Below, piece by piece: positions 36,467-50,200 of a stretch of 64,000 nucleotides of DNA. Source of the stretch: Sacculina carcini (Eukaryota; Arthropoda; Thecostraca; Sacculinidae); assembly GCA_916048095.2 (NCBI GenBank), contig OU696592.1, forward strand, positions 5,205,427 through 5,269,426, given 5' to 3'. Both the position numbers and the translations under genes were made by a program. The notes below the pieces were generated by a model, which made no database searches, was not told the origin of the DNA, and saw only the letters and a list, made by a program, of their open reading frames with translations. How positions within the stretch are numbered: the stretch's first letter is position 1; each line of letters begins with the position of its first letter.

Positions 36467-39400
36467 TGTATGATATATTTACGATCACAATACGAGTACA
36501 ACGTCACGACCTGCACACAACCACTGCTGGACACACACTCACTCGTAGCGGGTAGCGTCATCCACGCTAGCCGCGCCCGCGCCCTCTGGGCGGGGCAGCA
36601 TCACACTACATCTCCCCTCCAAGCGGCGGAAGGGGGGCGCTGCTGGTCCTGCAGACGTAGTCGCTCAGGTGCGGCGGCGGTCTGCGGGTTCGGTCGCTTC
36701 GGCGAGGGTTTGGTGTATGTGGAGCCTCTGATGTTCCGCTCACATCCTCCCCCGGCGGCGGCGCGGGTCCGCTGCTGCTGCTGGTCTCTCGCGGCGGTTG
36801 CGGCGGCGACAGCTGTGGGCAAGGCAGGCACATGGCCGCGCTGCGCTGACGAATGGTGGCGGCGTCACTTCGGAGGCGGGTGCGCTGACTGCTGGCCGCA
36901 GATGTCGGCGGTTACGCCAGTAGAGACCGCCATGCGGTAAGCGTACCGCGTACTGGCGGCGACGACCAGTGACAGCGACCACGCCAGTCCGGTCCCAGCG
37001 GCCTGTCGTCGGGTCCTGGAGAGCCACTGTAGTGCCGGGCGATAACGGCGGCAGTGGTCTGGCTGACCGATTGTAGTTGGTGATCTGCCTGTCGTGCGCG
37101 GCCGCTGCTCGGAGATCACACTCAGCGGTGGACGGCTGCCATTCAGGCAGGAACGCGCGAGGATGCGCGGGGACGGCAGACGACACGGGGCGACCGTACA
37201 GCAGCTGCGCGGGCGAGCGGCCGTCGGCACCAGGCGCGTTACACATCTCCAGCAGGCCGGCAACGAACGCGTCCGTGTTGAGGTCCCCGTCGTGGGCCGA
37301 CTTCTGGATGAGTCGCTTCACCCGCTTGACAGCGGACTCGGCGTGCCCATTAGAGGACGGGAAGCGTGGACTGGAGAGTCGGTGACGGACACGCCAATGT
37401 CGCAGGAACTCGGCAGTGAGACGCGCAGTGAACTGCGGGCCGCCGTCCGACGACAATATGGACGGTACGCCCGTGGCGACAAACACGCGCCGAAACAGCT
37501 TCACCAGCTGATGAGCAGACGCGTCAAGGCCACATTCAAACACCAGCGGCCAGTTGGAGAATCGGTCGGCGTATACGAGGAACGTTTTCCCCGCATGGTA
37601 GAAGAAATCTGCCGACACCGATTCGAAGGGCCGTGTCGGGCGCGGTTCCGCCATGTATGGCTCTTTCTGCTGAGAGTCCTTGTATTCGAGACACTCTTGG
37701 CATGACAAAACGGCCATGGCGATGTCGTTATTAAGGCCAGGCCAGAATACAGTCTGGCGGGCGCGTTGAACCGTCCTGACCTGCCCCTGATGGCTTTCGT
37801 GGAGGCGGCGGAGGGTATCTTTTCGCAGGCGCTTGGGCACAAGCAGACGGCAGCCGACCAAAATCAGGCCATGGTCCGCAGTGAGCTGGTCGCGCACACC
37901 CCAGTACTGGTGAAGGCTGGACGGTAGGAGATGCTTATGCTGAGGAAAGCCGTCTAGCACGTACGGCATCAGCTGACGGCACTCGTCGTCCGCGAGAGAC
38001 GCAGCTCGCACCGCCTCCAGAGTGGTGTCGACTGGCGATGTGCGGCGGCCTTCATCGTCCTCATCTGAGAAGGCGTCTAGCGTCTGTATGAAAAATCCAG
38101 ACGAAGAGTCGTCCACGTCCGCGTCAGCACCGGCCGGCTGGGAGGGTGCGCGTGACAGGGCGTCGGCGATGTTGTGCTGTGCTCCTGGCCTCCAGCTGGC
38201 GACAAAGGTCAGGTGCAGTAGACGCTGACGCATGCGCTGCAGACGAGGATTGCAGATGTCTCCGAGCGCCTTCTCGTTCAGGATGGGCACCAGCGGCTTG
38301 TGGTCGGTGACCACATTGAAGGTGGGCAGGCCAGCCAGATATTGGTGGCATTTCTGGCAGGCCCACACCACGGCCAACATCTCCAGCTCGCAGACGGCAT
38401 AACGGCTCTCCGTGTCGGAGACGAATCGCGACCCACACTGGATGAGCTGCCAGCGGCCCTGGTCGTCCCGCTGGCGGAGGACAAACCCGAGGCCTTTCTG
38501 TCTTGCCGCGTCCGTCTCCAACATGGTGGGCCTTGTCGGGTCGAAGTGGCCAAGCACGGGCGGGCTGGCCAACGCGCGTTTTACGGCCGTGAAAGCAGCG
38601 TCGTGTTGTGACGACCACTGCCACTCGACGCCTTTGCGGAGCAGCTGACGCAGGGGCTCGGCAGCAGAAGCGATGGCGTCAGAGAAGTCGCCAAACTGAT
38701 TCGCCAAGCCCAAGAACGACCGCAGTGAGGTCAGGTCCGTCGGTGTAGGGAAGTCAGCCAGGGCCCGAATTTTCTTCTCGTCGATGGTAAATCCGGAGGA
38801 CGTGATGTGGAAGCCACAGAAATTGGCGGCAGTGGCCGCAAAGACAAACTTTTTCCGGTTCAAAGTGACGCCGGCGTCGTCACAGCGCTGCAGTAGTTGC
38901 CAGACTCGCTGCAGATGGTCGTCGTAGCTGGCAGTGTGCACCAGCACGTCGTCAACAATCTTGCACGAGTCCGCTAAGCCAGCCAAGGCGACGTCGCCGC
39001 GCCGGTTGAACTCGTCGCCGCTTGACACCAGGCCCATTGGCGCCCGGCAGAACCTGAACCGACCCCACGGCGTGATGAAAGTGGTGAGGTCTCGGTCCTC
39101 GCGGCGCAGGGGCACCTGAAAGTAGCCCTGTAGGGCGTCCACCTGGGTGAACCACCGGTTGCCGAGGCCCATGCTGGCTACGGCCTCGACAGGCGAGCGA
39201 ACCGGATGAGTCGGTCGGCGGACGAAACGATTGAGACGGGTAAAGTCCACCGTGAGGCGGCAACCGTTGGGCGTGCCGTCCGCATTTCGTTTGCCGACCA
39301 CGACAATGGGCGAGCACCAGTCAGTCGGGTGGGACACCGGCTCAATGACGCCCTGCTGCTGCAGCTGCTCCAGCTGCTGTTGTGCCTGGGCGCGGTGGCA

Positions 39401-41250
39401 GAATGGCACAGAACGAGGGGCGGTCACGTTGTTGGGCACGGCATCATCTCGGAGGTCAATCCGCATTGCACCGCCAGTCATCTCTCGGAGGGGACCGTCC
39501 GTAGAGAACACGCGAGTGAAGGCCGCCAACAATTGCTCGCTGTGTGCCCGTCGCTCTGCAGCGGTAGGCTGCGCCGCGCTGGTCCAGCGAGGGCAATGTC
39601 GCGGCATCGGGACTGACGGTCCTGCGGTCACCTGCTGTAGATGCTGCTCGCGTGACATCTGGCGCGGAAATGCGCGGTGCAGCAGGCGCAGTTCCACTGC
39701 GTCCCGCCAACAGAGCAGAGGGCGCCGCACTGACGGCACCACGTACACTGTGGAGCGGCAAGAAGCGTCGCCAAGTCGCAGCAGCGCCTCGAATGTACCC
39801 AAACACCGCAGTGGCTGGCCGTTGGCGACCCGCAGGCGCGACAGCGGTGGACATAAGCTCTTGGCGGCTACCCCGAGCTGCTGCGCGACTACAGCATCTA
39901 CTACGGAGACATCGGCCCCAGAATCACAGCGCCATGTGATTTTGCGCGGTTGGTGCACCCCCACGGAAACGGTTAGGCCCACGGTGGTCAAACGGGTGCG
40001 TTCAGCACGATCAAAAATATCACCGATATACAATGTGTCTTGTGTATTTTCATCGTTCACAACACCATCGTTTGCATCACAGCCAACATATTCGACGAAG
40101 TTGTTTCGGCGGCGGCCCGCGCCGGACTGGGACGCACGGCATGCACGCGCGTAGTGGCCGCGCTTTCCGCATCGGCGACAGACGCAGTCAGCAGCGCGGC
40201 ATGGCGCCGTCTGGTGTCTTTGGCCGCAGCGATCGCATGCAGAGCCGTTGCCACCATCAGCTGACTGCAGGTTCGGTTGGTCGCGCATGCGCAGTGGTTG
40301 ACGGTCATGCTGGTCGCGCATGCGCAGTGGCTGCCGGCCGAACTGCTCGCGCATGCGCAGTGGTTGACGGCGCACGGCGGCGACCTCTGTACGGATGGTG
40401 GCCGAACTAGCCACATCGGGCGTGGCTCGCTGCATGGCCACAACATCATGGCGGACGCACTCCGCTGACTCGCAAATTTTGACTGCCCTCTCCAGCGACA
40501 ATTCGTTGTGGGCAACCTGCAGCAGCTGGTGCAGGGCAGTGGAGTCGGCCGTCCCCATGACGATCTGGTCGCGAATGCGCTCATCGCGGCAACTGCTGCA
40601 GAAATCGCAGCAGGCCGCAATCTCACGCAGGGAGAGCACGAAGTCACCCACCTTCTCCCCGTCGTGCTGGCGGCGGGAGAAAAAATGCCGGCGCTGCACT
40701 AACACCTGTTGACGTGACCGCTGGTGGTTTTCCAGCAGCTCAATGCAGGCTGGCAGATCAGCGTCCGCCGGCAGAGCCACAGAGTGTCGGATGATGCGGC
40801 ACCACTCATCGTCCAGCAGCGTGGTGAGCAGCGCTTGTTGCTGGGCTGGGCTGAGTTTTTCGCTGCCAGATAACGTGCCATGAGCCAGCACTCGTTCCTT
40901 CCACGCTGTGAACCCAGCTGCAGTCGTGTCGTAGGACAGGCGGGCTGGCGGCGGGGCATTCACCCGGGGAGCCACAGCAGGTGCACCGGCGGGGGCTGCC
41001 GGTTCCAGCTGCTGCCGGGCGAGCATGCTTACCAGCGATGTCAACTGGTCCAGCTGTCGTTGCTGACCTTCCAGAAGAGCCTGCTGAGTCTCAGTCGGCT
41101 GCGCCATGTATGATATATTTACGATCACAATACGAGTACAACGTCACGACCTGCACACAACCACTGCTGGACACACACTCACTCGTAGCGGGTAGCGTCA
41201 TCCACGCTAGCCGCGCCCGCGCCCTCTGGGCGGGGCAGCATCACACTACA
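36467..41250 (-). mobile_element. Near-complete Ty3/gypsy element with identical LTRs
   Basis: Length 4,784 bp. Two 144-bp LTRs look identical base for base. Target duplication GAGTG (36,462-36,466 and 41,251-41,255). On the minus strand the primer-binding site TGGCGCAGCCG directly follows the 5' LTR and matches, from memory, the 3' end of a tRNA-Ser; GGAGGGGAGA precedes the 3' LTR as polypurine tract. The empty paralogous site is seen at 42,311-42,330. The element is much more GC-rich than its surroundings. Very recent insertion. Confidence 0.95.
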
Positions 41251-44200
41251 GAGTGTAATGCAGGTGTCCATGTCAACACGTCCCCCTTCACACACTCACA
41301 CATACGCAAACGCTGGCACACGCAGCTGGTCATAGGTCCGTTGGCTGTTGGTGCTCTCAGCCTATCCGTTGATCTCCGAATGATACGCGTATTTTACAGC
41401 GTAATTTACAGCGTATTACATTACAGCATATTACAGCGTATTTTACAGCGTAGCTTAATCACCTATTTGAATGATATTCCAAGAAAAACAAAATGAGGAA
41501 AAATACGAGCAAACAAGAAAAACCACTTCAATAGTTCAGTTCTGTCAAAGGCGTGGTCATAATGGAGGCAATGTATTATCTGTACTCAGCAACAGCAAGC
41601 AGCGCAACAACTCACTCAACATTCACGACTTCTCACGCACACACTCCACTTCAGGATGGACAAACAAGCATATATACAAATCAGACATAGTCATACGCAA
41701 GCGGGCATACCAATGTAGTCACACACAATGCAAGCGAATTCTACACCGAAGGACAGTTAGCGAATGCACAAGCCTGTAAAGACACGTTTACATCAACAAG
41801 TTCAATCCACTATTTACACGTTTATATAAACGATAAAAGTCGATTTCAGATTTTAACAATAAACTAAAAATACTCCCAATAGCTAATATAAACTCAACAC
41901 TAGCCCGCACCAAAAAACAAACCCTATAACTTCAATAAATAGCCATAGAGACTTGTCGATGTCCCCATTTTCACCAAGCAACTTGATTCTTTACTACAAC
42001 CGCGCCATACGGTAGACATGCACCAAGTTGGGTGAAAACCTTAAAATTCCTTCAAAATCCTTACACCATACAGTGAAAAGCCTTCAAATCCCTTCAAATG
42101 CGTCAAATTTTCATTGCTTTTAATTTTCATGCTTGATGCGCTCTGTTATGTCTATAATGAAGACTCGTCTGTGAAGAAGACATTGTTTATTATCGAAGCG
42201 TTTCCTGAATGTTGGCTGTTTCCTGACAATACATGACTTATTTCCAGCTCGCCTGAAACTCATAGTTTCACCATGTCTTACTGAATCATACTTTGTTCAG
42301 CCACTGGGATAGCTGGGTGGAATGCAGGTGTCCATGTCCACATGTCCCCCTTCACACACGCACACATACACAAGCGCTGGCACACGCAGCTGGTCATTGG
42401 TCCGTTGGCTGTTGGAGCTCTCAGCCTATCCGTTGATCTGCGAATGATACGCGTATTTTATAGCGTGCTTCATCTGGAAGTATCACCTATTTGAATGATA
42501 TTCGAAGAAAAACAAAATGAGGAAAAATACGAGCAAACAAGAAGAACATCACTTCACTAGTTAAGTTCTGTTAAACATCACCTCACTAGTTCAATTCTGT
42601 TAAACATCACTTCACTAGTTCAGTTCTGTCAAAGGCGTGGTCATAATGGAGGCAATGTATTATCTGTACTCAGCAACAGCAAGCAGCGCAACAACTCACT
42701 CAACATTCACGACTGCTCACGCACACACTCCACTTCAGGATGGACAAACAAGCATATATACAAATCAGACATAGTCATACGCAAGCGGGCGTACCAATGT
42801 AGTCACACACAATGCAAGCGAATTCTACACCCAAGGTCGGTTAGCGAATGCACAAGCCTGTGAAGACACGTTTACATCAACAAGTTCAATCCACTATTTA
42901 CACGTTTATATAAACGATAAAAGTCGATTTCAGATTTGAACATTAAACGAAAAATACTCCCAGTAGCTAATATAAACTCAACAATAGCCCGCACCAAAAC
43001 AAACCCTATAACTTCAATAAATAACAATAGAGACTTGTCGATGTCCCCACTTTCACCAAGCAACTTGTTACTGTTGTTGTTGTTGTTGTTATTGGTTACT
43101 GCATATAGCACAGGTTAGGCTCAGATGCAGGGCTCAGATACTGGCTATAACACACTAACAAGCACGCACAACCACACACGCACACAACAAGCACACTGCA
43201 TGTACACATTCAAATGATATAACGTGCTTAGTGGTTGCTGACGCCGCCAAAACGAATCTAAAGAGTGCCGAACGTAATGAGGAATAGGAAGTGGCTGATA
43301 GAACAGTACGAGAAGCGAGTTGTTCAGTCGGGGAGCAAAGAAAGAAAAATACTTACAAGACCAAGATGACTCGTTCAAGGCTCGCGGGCAGATAAGAGGA
43401 CGAGGAGCAGTAGATACAGTGAGGAGACCGGAAAAATAAGAGGGTTGACTAGGGTCGTGAATAGGTCTAAAAATAATACAGCAAAGGCGAAAATGAATAC
43501 GATGAATAATGGGGAGCCAACGAAACAACACAGAAATTGAGATGTCTGACGACAAAAACCGTATATGCTCATATACGTATATACTTACGTATATACGTAT
43601 ATACGTATATGCTCATAACGTATATAATTCTTCAATGACATACGAAGAAAAAATGAGGAAAAAGACAAATAAGAGCAAACAAGAATAACATAAATTCATT
43701 AGTCAAGTCCAATCAACTGTTTACGTTTACATAAACGATAAGAGTTTATGCCAGCATGGAACATGAACGGATAGATATTCCCAATAGCAAACATGCTCCA
43801 ATAATGAAAACCAGCATGCAGCAAAAACAAACCCTATAACTTCAATAAATAACAATAGAGACTTGTCGATGTCCCCATTTTCACCAACTTGTTACTTGCA
43901 ACTTGTTACTTTACTGCCACCGCGCCATAGAGTAGACATGCACCAGGTTGGGTGGAAAACCTTAAAATTCCTTCAAAATCCATACACAATACAGTGAAAT
44001 TCCTTCAAATCCCTTCAAGTGCGTCAGAGTTTGTATCAAATGCGTCGATGTCCCCGTTTTATCCATGTCCCCGTTTTTACCGTCACACCGTCACAACGGC
44101 CCAAGATGCGACATGGCCCAAGATGCGACAGCGACGCTTACGACGCGTTTAAGGCATTCAATGCCTTCACCGAATATTTATTCCTTCACTGAAACTTGTA

Positions 44201-47200
44201 GGGTCTGTTATTATCTGTTATGAAATTGCATTTGTTTGTCTCTTGCTGTCATATTCTGAGTTCACATTGATTTAATACGTCTTATTGGGGCCTTTATTTA
44301 CTTGAGTGCTTATTTATTTATTTACTCTGGTGTCTTATTTTCGTTGCAGTGGAAGTTGTAAGGACCAATTCCATTGTTGTTTTGTTGTGGGAATGGTCTC
44401 TGTTCAGGAAAATAGCTGCAGATGTTGAGCTATTATCTAGGTGCTATTTATCTTTGTGTACAATGTTATTTTTAGTGAGTAATTTTTTAGGAATATAACT
44501 TTTGAGGAACCTTGCATTACTGTGTTTGTGGTGTAGTCGTATTGTAGGCCCCAAACACGAGTTTCTTGGGAATTTCGTTTCGAGCATGTTCTCCACATGT
44601 GTTCACTGCATGCTCCATCTGTTTTCGTTTTTCCTCCTTTTCATTTCTCATGTTGTCAGTCCTGTATTTCTGACTATTTCTACGAGTTTTGTTTGGCAAT
44701 TAAACCGAATAAAATCGTTGATAGGTGGTTTGTTTTTCTACGCGTGAGCATGTGCATATTTGGGAAAAACACTTCTAGGCCCTTTTTTCGATTGGTGACT
44801 GTACGAATCGAAGCTACCTAAACACGTTTTAAATGTATGTAGGTGTACACGTGCATTCACATAGGGGTCATTTGTAGTGACCCACAGGCTTGGTTCATCC
44901 TTAGATTCTTCTGCAATTATTTAGTTCATTGTTGACTGTCGAAGTGTCTCTTGAGTGACTGTTTTCTGCCAATGCATGGCTGATTTACAGCTCGGCTTAC
45001 AATCAAAGCATCACCATTTCTTACTGAATCAAATCTTGTTCTGCCACGGGGCTAGCAGAGTGGAATGCAGATGTACATGTCCACAATGACTACAGGTCCC
45101 CCTTCACTATGGAAAGTATTATCCGCTCAGAGGCGGGGTCTCATAGCTGCCACGCTGCTCGCTGTGTCTGCTTCTCATGGACGAAATTCGAGCATACACA
45201 TACACACACACACATTGTGTTCAACACTAATATGAGCAGAATCAGAATGGTTGATGCTGAACAAGTGTTATACTAACCATGCAGTTTGAACTTGGACGCC
45301 CACTGGAGAATCTGATGTTTGATTATTGAAGAGGGCAGCTATGTTTGTAAATATACCCTCACATCCCCCAGAGTAGTGATTTTAAATTAAATGAACTTCA
45401 ATAGTTTTTAGTGTGCGTAGCCTACTTTATCCACATATTGACCATATATAGATTGTTGACCATAGGCATTTAAACACATCAGTAGAGAAGGCTATGTTCG
45501 CGTGTAATTTTGCGGGGGCAAAGCCTGACGGCTCCGGCTGGCACACCGCAGGTCCGGCCGCCACACGGGTTTTCGCAGTCACGACCAGCACAGAAAGACT
45601 TTCTCGACACTCGTATCAACCACGTCACCGTTTGACCAACAAAGCCCACCACCAGGAAAAACAGTTTAACTCGTGTACTAACCAACAAAGCAACAAGACC
45701 AATCAATCAATAATATATTTCGTTTAGCGCATATAACCACATATGCGAGCACAAATAATCAACGGCAAGAATAAATAGAATGGACCCAATGTAGCAAACA
45801 CGTTTACACACACAATATAGAGAAACATCAAAACCAGATCAAGCACACAAGAGAAAGCTAAAAGATTGCCGAAAACAACAGGCAGCAGAAAATAAACGTT
45901 CGCTTATCAGTTTAACCAATTAATCACCTGCGGTATTAACAAACCAAACAGCTATCAAAACCATTCCCACAACAAAACACAACAAACAATGGTTCAAACA
46001 ACTTCCAGACACCAGAATAAGACTGTGGCGTCGTGAAGCCACATTGAAAACGAGGAAAACACGGCGAGAAAAGTCTATTGCAGGCGAGATCACAATACAA
46101 GATAATACCAGCGAATGCGAGCGAATCCGAGCGAATGGCCCTTTGACCGGCAGTGTGCCGTGTTATATAAGCTCGGTCATGTGACCTTTCACACGGTCAC
46201 ATGACCATTCCACGGTCACATTCCCACACACACGCCTAACCGCGTTCACCAATACAGAAGGATACACACAGACATACACTTGACATGCATACACGCCAGA
46301 CACGCATACAAACGAGCGGAACGCACACACAAAGGATACACTTGGATACACACAGACATACACTTGACATGCATACACGCCAGACACGCATACAAACGAG
46401 CGAAACGCACACACAAAGGATACACTTGGATACACACAGACATACAACCGCCCAACCACGCAACTTGCACCAGAATAAAGACACCAGAATAAGCACTCAA
46501 GTAAATAAAGCCCCAATAAGACTTATTAAATCAATGTGAACTTAGAATATGATAGCAAGAAACTATTCAAACAACAAATGCAATTTCATATCAGACAATA
46601 ACAAACCCTACACGTTTCAGTGAAGGAATTTATCTTCAGCGAAGGCATTGAATGCCTTATACGCGTCATAAATGTCGAGGTCGCATCTTGGGCCAGGTCG
46701 CATCTTGGGCCGTTGTGACGGTGTGACGGCCCAAGATGCGACATGGCCCAAGATGCGACAGCGACGCTTACGACGCGCTTACGGCATTCAATGCCTTCAC
46801 CGAATATTTACCTCCGCCAATTTGCATAGAATGCAGCTCCCCTCTCACGGTCGAGCATGTCCTCATACATTGCGTGAGTTATAGGCGGCAGCGCCGCTCA
46901 CTTCTACGGTACTTAGCGAGCCAACAACTGGTCCCGAACCTCAGCACAATTCTGGGTTCAGAAAACCCTGAGATATACAGATTGATGTTCGAGTTTCTCC
47001 GTGAATCCGGCCTGGACAGTGCAATATAATTTTTTTTTTCTCTGCATCCGAGAGACGTGTAACTATTGTTCTAAAATCATATCGTTTTGGAACGTTCCCA
47101 CATTTTATTTTCATTCTTTAATGTCGCATCCTTTTTACATTGGGCAGCTCCTTGCCCAAGCCTCGTTGCCTGAATACGACGTTGACTAGACATATGACAG

Positions 47201-50200
47201 TGCTGACATAAGACAGTTTATGCGCGAAATGGTCGAATTCGGCCGAAGTGCTTAACAACAACAACAACATTCACCGAATATTTATTCCTTCACTGAAACT
47301 TGTAGGGTCTGTTATTATCTGTTATGAAATTGCATTTGTTGTTTGAATAGTCTCTTGCTGTCATATTCTGAGTTCACATTGATTTAATACGTCTTATTGG
47401 GGCCTTTATTTACTTAAATGCTTATTCTGGTGTCTTATTTTCCTTGCAGTGGAAGTTGTAAGGACCCATTCCATTGTTTGTTGTGTTTTGTTGTGGGAAT
47501 GGTTTTGATAGCTGTTTGGTTTGTTAATACCGCAGGTGCTTGATTGGCTAAACTGATGAGCGCACGTTTATTTTCTGCTGCCTGTTGTTTTCCGCAATCT
47601 TTTAGCTTTCTCTTGTGTGCTTGTTCTGGTGTTGATATTTCTGTATATTGTGTGTGTATACGTGTTTGCTACATTGGATTCATTCTATTTATTCTTGCCG
47701 TTGATTATTTGTGCTCGCATATGTGGTTATATGCGCTAAACGAAATATATTATTGCTTGATTGGTCTTGTTGCTTAGTACACGAGTTAAACTGTTTTCCC
47801 TGGTGGTGGGCTTTATGTTGGTCAAACGGTGACGTGATTGATTGGAGTGCCGAGAAAGTATTTCTGTGCTGGCCGTGACTGCGAAAACCCGTGTGGCGGC
47901 CGGACCTGCGGTGTGCCAGCCGGAGCCGTGAGGCTTTGCCCCCGCAAAATTACACGCGAACATAGCCTTCTCTACTGATGTGTTTAAATGCGTATGGTCA
48001 ACAATCTATATATGGTCAATATGTGGATAAAGTAGGCTACGCACACTAAAAACTATTGAAGTTCCTTTAATTTAAAATCACTACTCTGGGGGATGTGAGG
48101 GTATATTTACAAACATCGCTGCCCTCTTCAATAATCAAACATCATATTCTCCAGTGGGTGTCCAAGTTCAAACTGCATGGTTAGTATAATAACACGTGTT
48201 CAGCATCAACCAATCTTATTCTACTCAGATTCGTGTTGAACACAATAAGTGTGTGTGTGTGTGTATGCTCGAATTCCGTCAATGAGAAGCAGGTCACAGC
48301 GAGCAGTGTGGCAGCTATGAGACCCCGCCTCTGAGCGGATAATACTTTCCATAGTGAAGGGGAACCTGTAGTCATTGTGGACATGGACATCTGCATTCGA
48401 CTCTGCTAGCCCCGTGGCAGAACAAGATTTGATTTAGTAAGAAATGGTGATGCTTTGATTGTAAGGCGAGCTGTAAATCAGCCATGCATTGTCAGAAAAC
48501 CGTCACTCCACAGTCACTTCGACAGTCAACAATGAACTAAAAAATTACACAAGAATCTAAGAATGAACCAAGCCTGTGTTTCACTACAAATGACCCCTAT
48601 GTGAATGCGCGTGTACACGTACACACATTTAAAACCTGTGTAGGTAGCTTCGATTGGTACAGTCACCAATCGAAAAATGCTTACGTGTAGAAAAACAAAC
48701 AACCGATCAACGATTTTATTCGGTTTAACTGCCAAACAAAACTCGTAATAAGTCAGAAATACAGGGCTGATAACATAAGAGATACTCGGGGTATATGTGG
48801 ACAGCCAACTACAGTTGTTCCCCGCTGCAAGGCAATCATAATAGCACTGCTGAAATTTCGTCCTAGCCTCACCCCGGACATCACCAGGAGAATTATTGAG
48901 GCACATGTATTCCCACGGCTTCGATACTGCTTGCCGGTGTGGGGATGCTGCGGCAAGCTGCATCATAAACTAAACAGTGTTTTTCGCTTTGCAGCCAGGG
49001 CCTTTGATTGTCTCCATCAGTTCGATCATGTCTCACCGACTTTGAGGCGACTAAATTGACCTACCAGCGAACACATGCTGGCGACCGGCGATCTGAAGGC
49101 CGTAAATCGCGCGCTACACGAGCCACTAGCGTCGCGCATCCCTGCCGATATGTTCACCTTTCGCAACTCGGTCTCGTGCAAGTCCACAAGAGCAACGAAT
49201 CGGGGGAGTCTGGAAATACCGCGAAACAGACTTGAGCGCACATCATCGCTTTTCCGCACAAGAGCAGCAAGAACCTATAACAGCTTTAATTTCGTCACAA
49301 TATCCAGTCACTCCAAACTATTACGGTCTCTTGTTTGTTAGCTAGACTAGTCTTACATGCAAGCTGTTGTTTTATTGTATAGTTTTCGATAATTATATTA
49401 TATTTCATTTTTTTATTTTTTTTATATAACAAATTTTTTTACACGTGATTTCGACCATGTACACAATTGTAAATGTTTGCACGAAAAACCAGATGTGGAT
49501 TGCAAATATATTGTTTGAATTGAATTGAAATTGAAATAAGAGATGAAAACGAGGAAAAACGAAAACAGATGGAGCATGAAATGAACACATGTGGAGAACA
49601 TGCTCGAAACGAAATTCCCAAGAAACTCATGTTTGGGGCCTACAATACGACTACACCACAAACACAGTAATGTAAGGTTCCTCAAAAGTTATATTCCTAA
49701 AAAATTACTCACTAAAAATAACATTGTACACAAAGATAAATATCACCTAGATAATAGCTCAACATCTGCAGCTATTTTCCTGAACAGAGACCATTCCCAC
49801 AACAAAACAACAATGGAATTGGTCCTTACAACTTCCACTGCAACGAAAATAAGACACCAGAGTAAATGAATAAATAAGAACTCAAGTGAATTAAGGCCCC
49901 AATAAGACTAATTAAATCAATGTGAACTCAGAATATGACAGCAAGAGACTATTCAAACAACAAATGCAATTTCATAACAGATAATAACAGACCCTACAAG
50001 TTTCAGTGAAGGAATAAATATTCGGTGAAGGCATTGAATGCCGTAAGCGCGTCGTAAGCGTCGCTGTCGCATCTTGGGCCATGTCGCATCTTGGGCCGTC
50101 ACAACGGAACGGATGGCGACCTGGAACGGATGGCGACCTGACGTTTGCGACGCGTATAAGGCATTCAATGCCTTCACTGAATATTTATTCCTTCACTGAA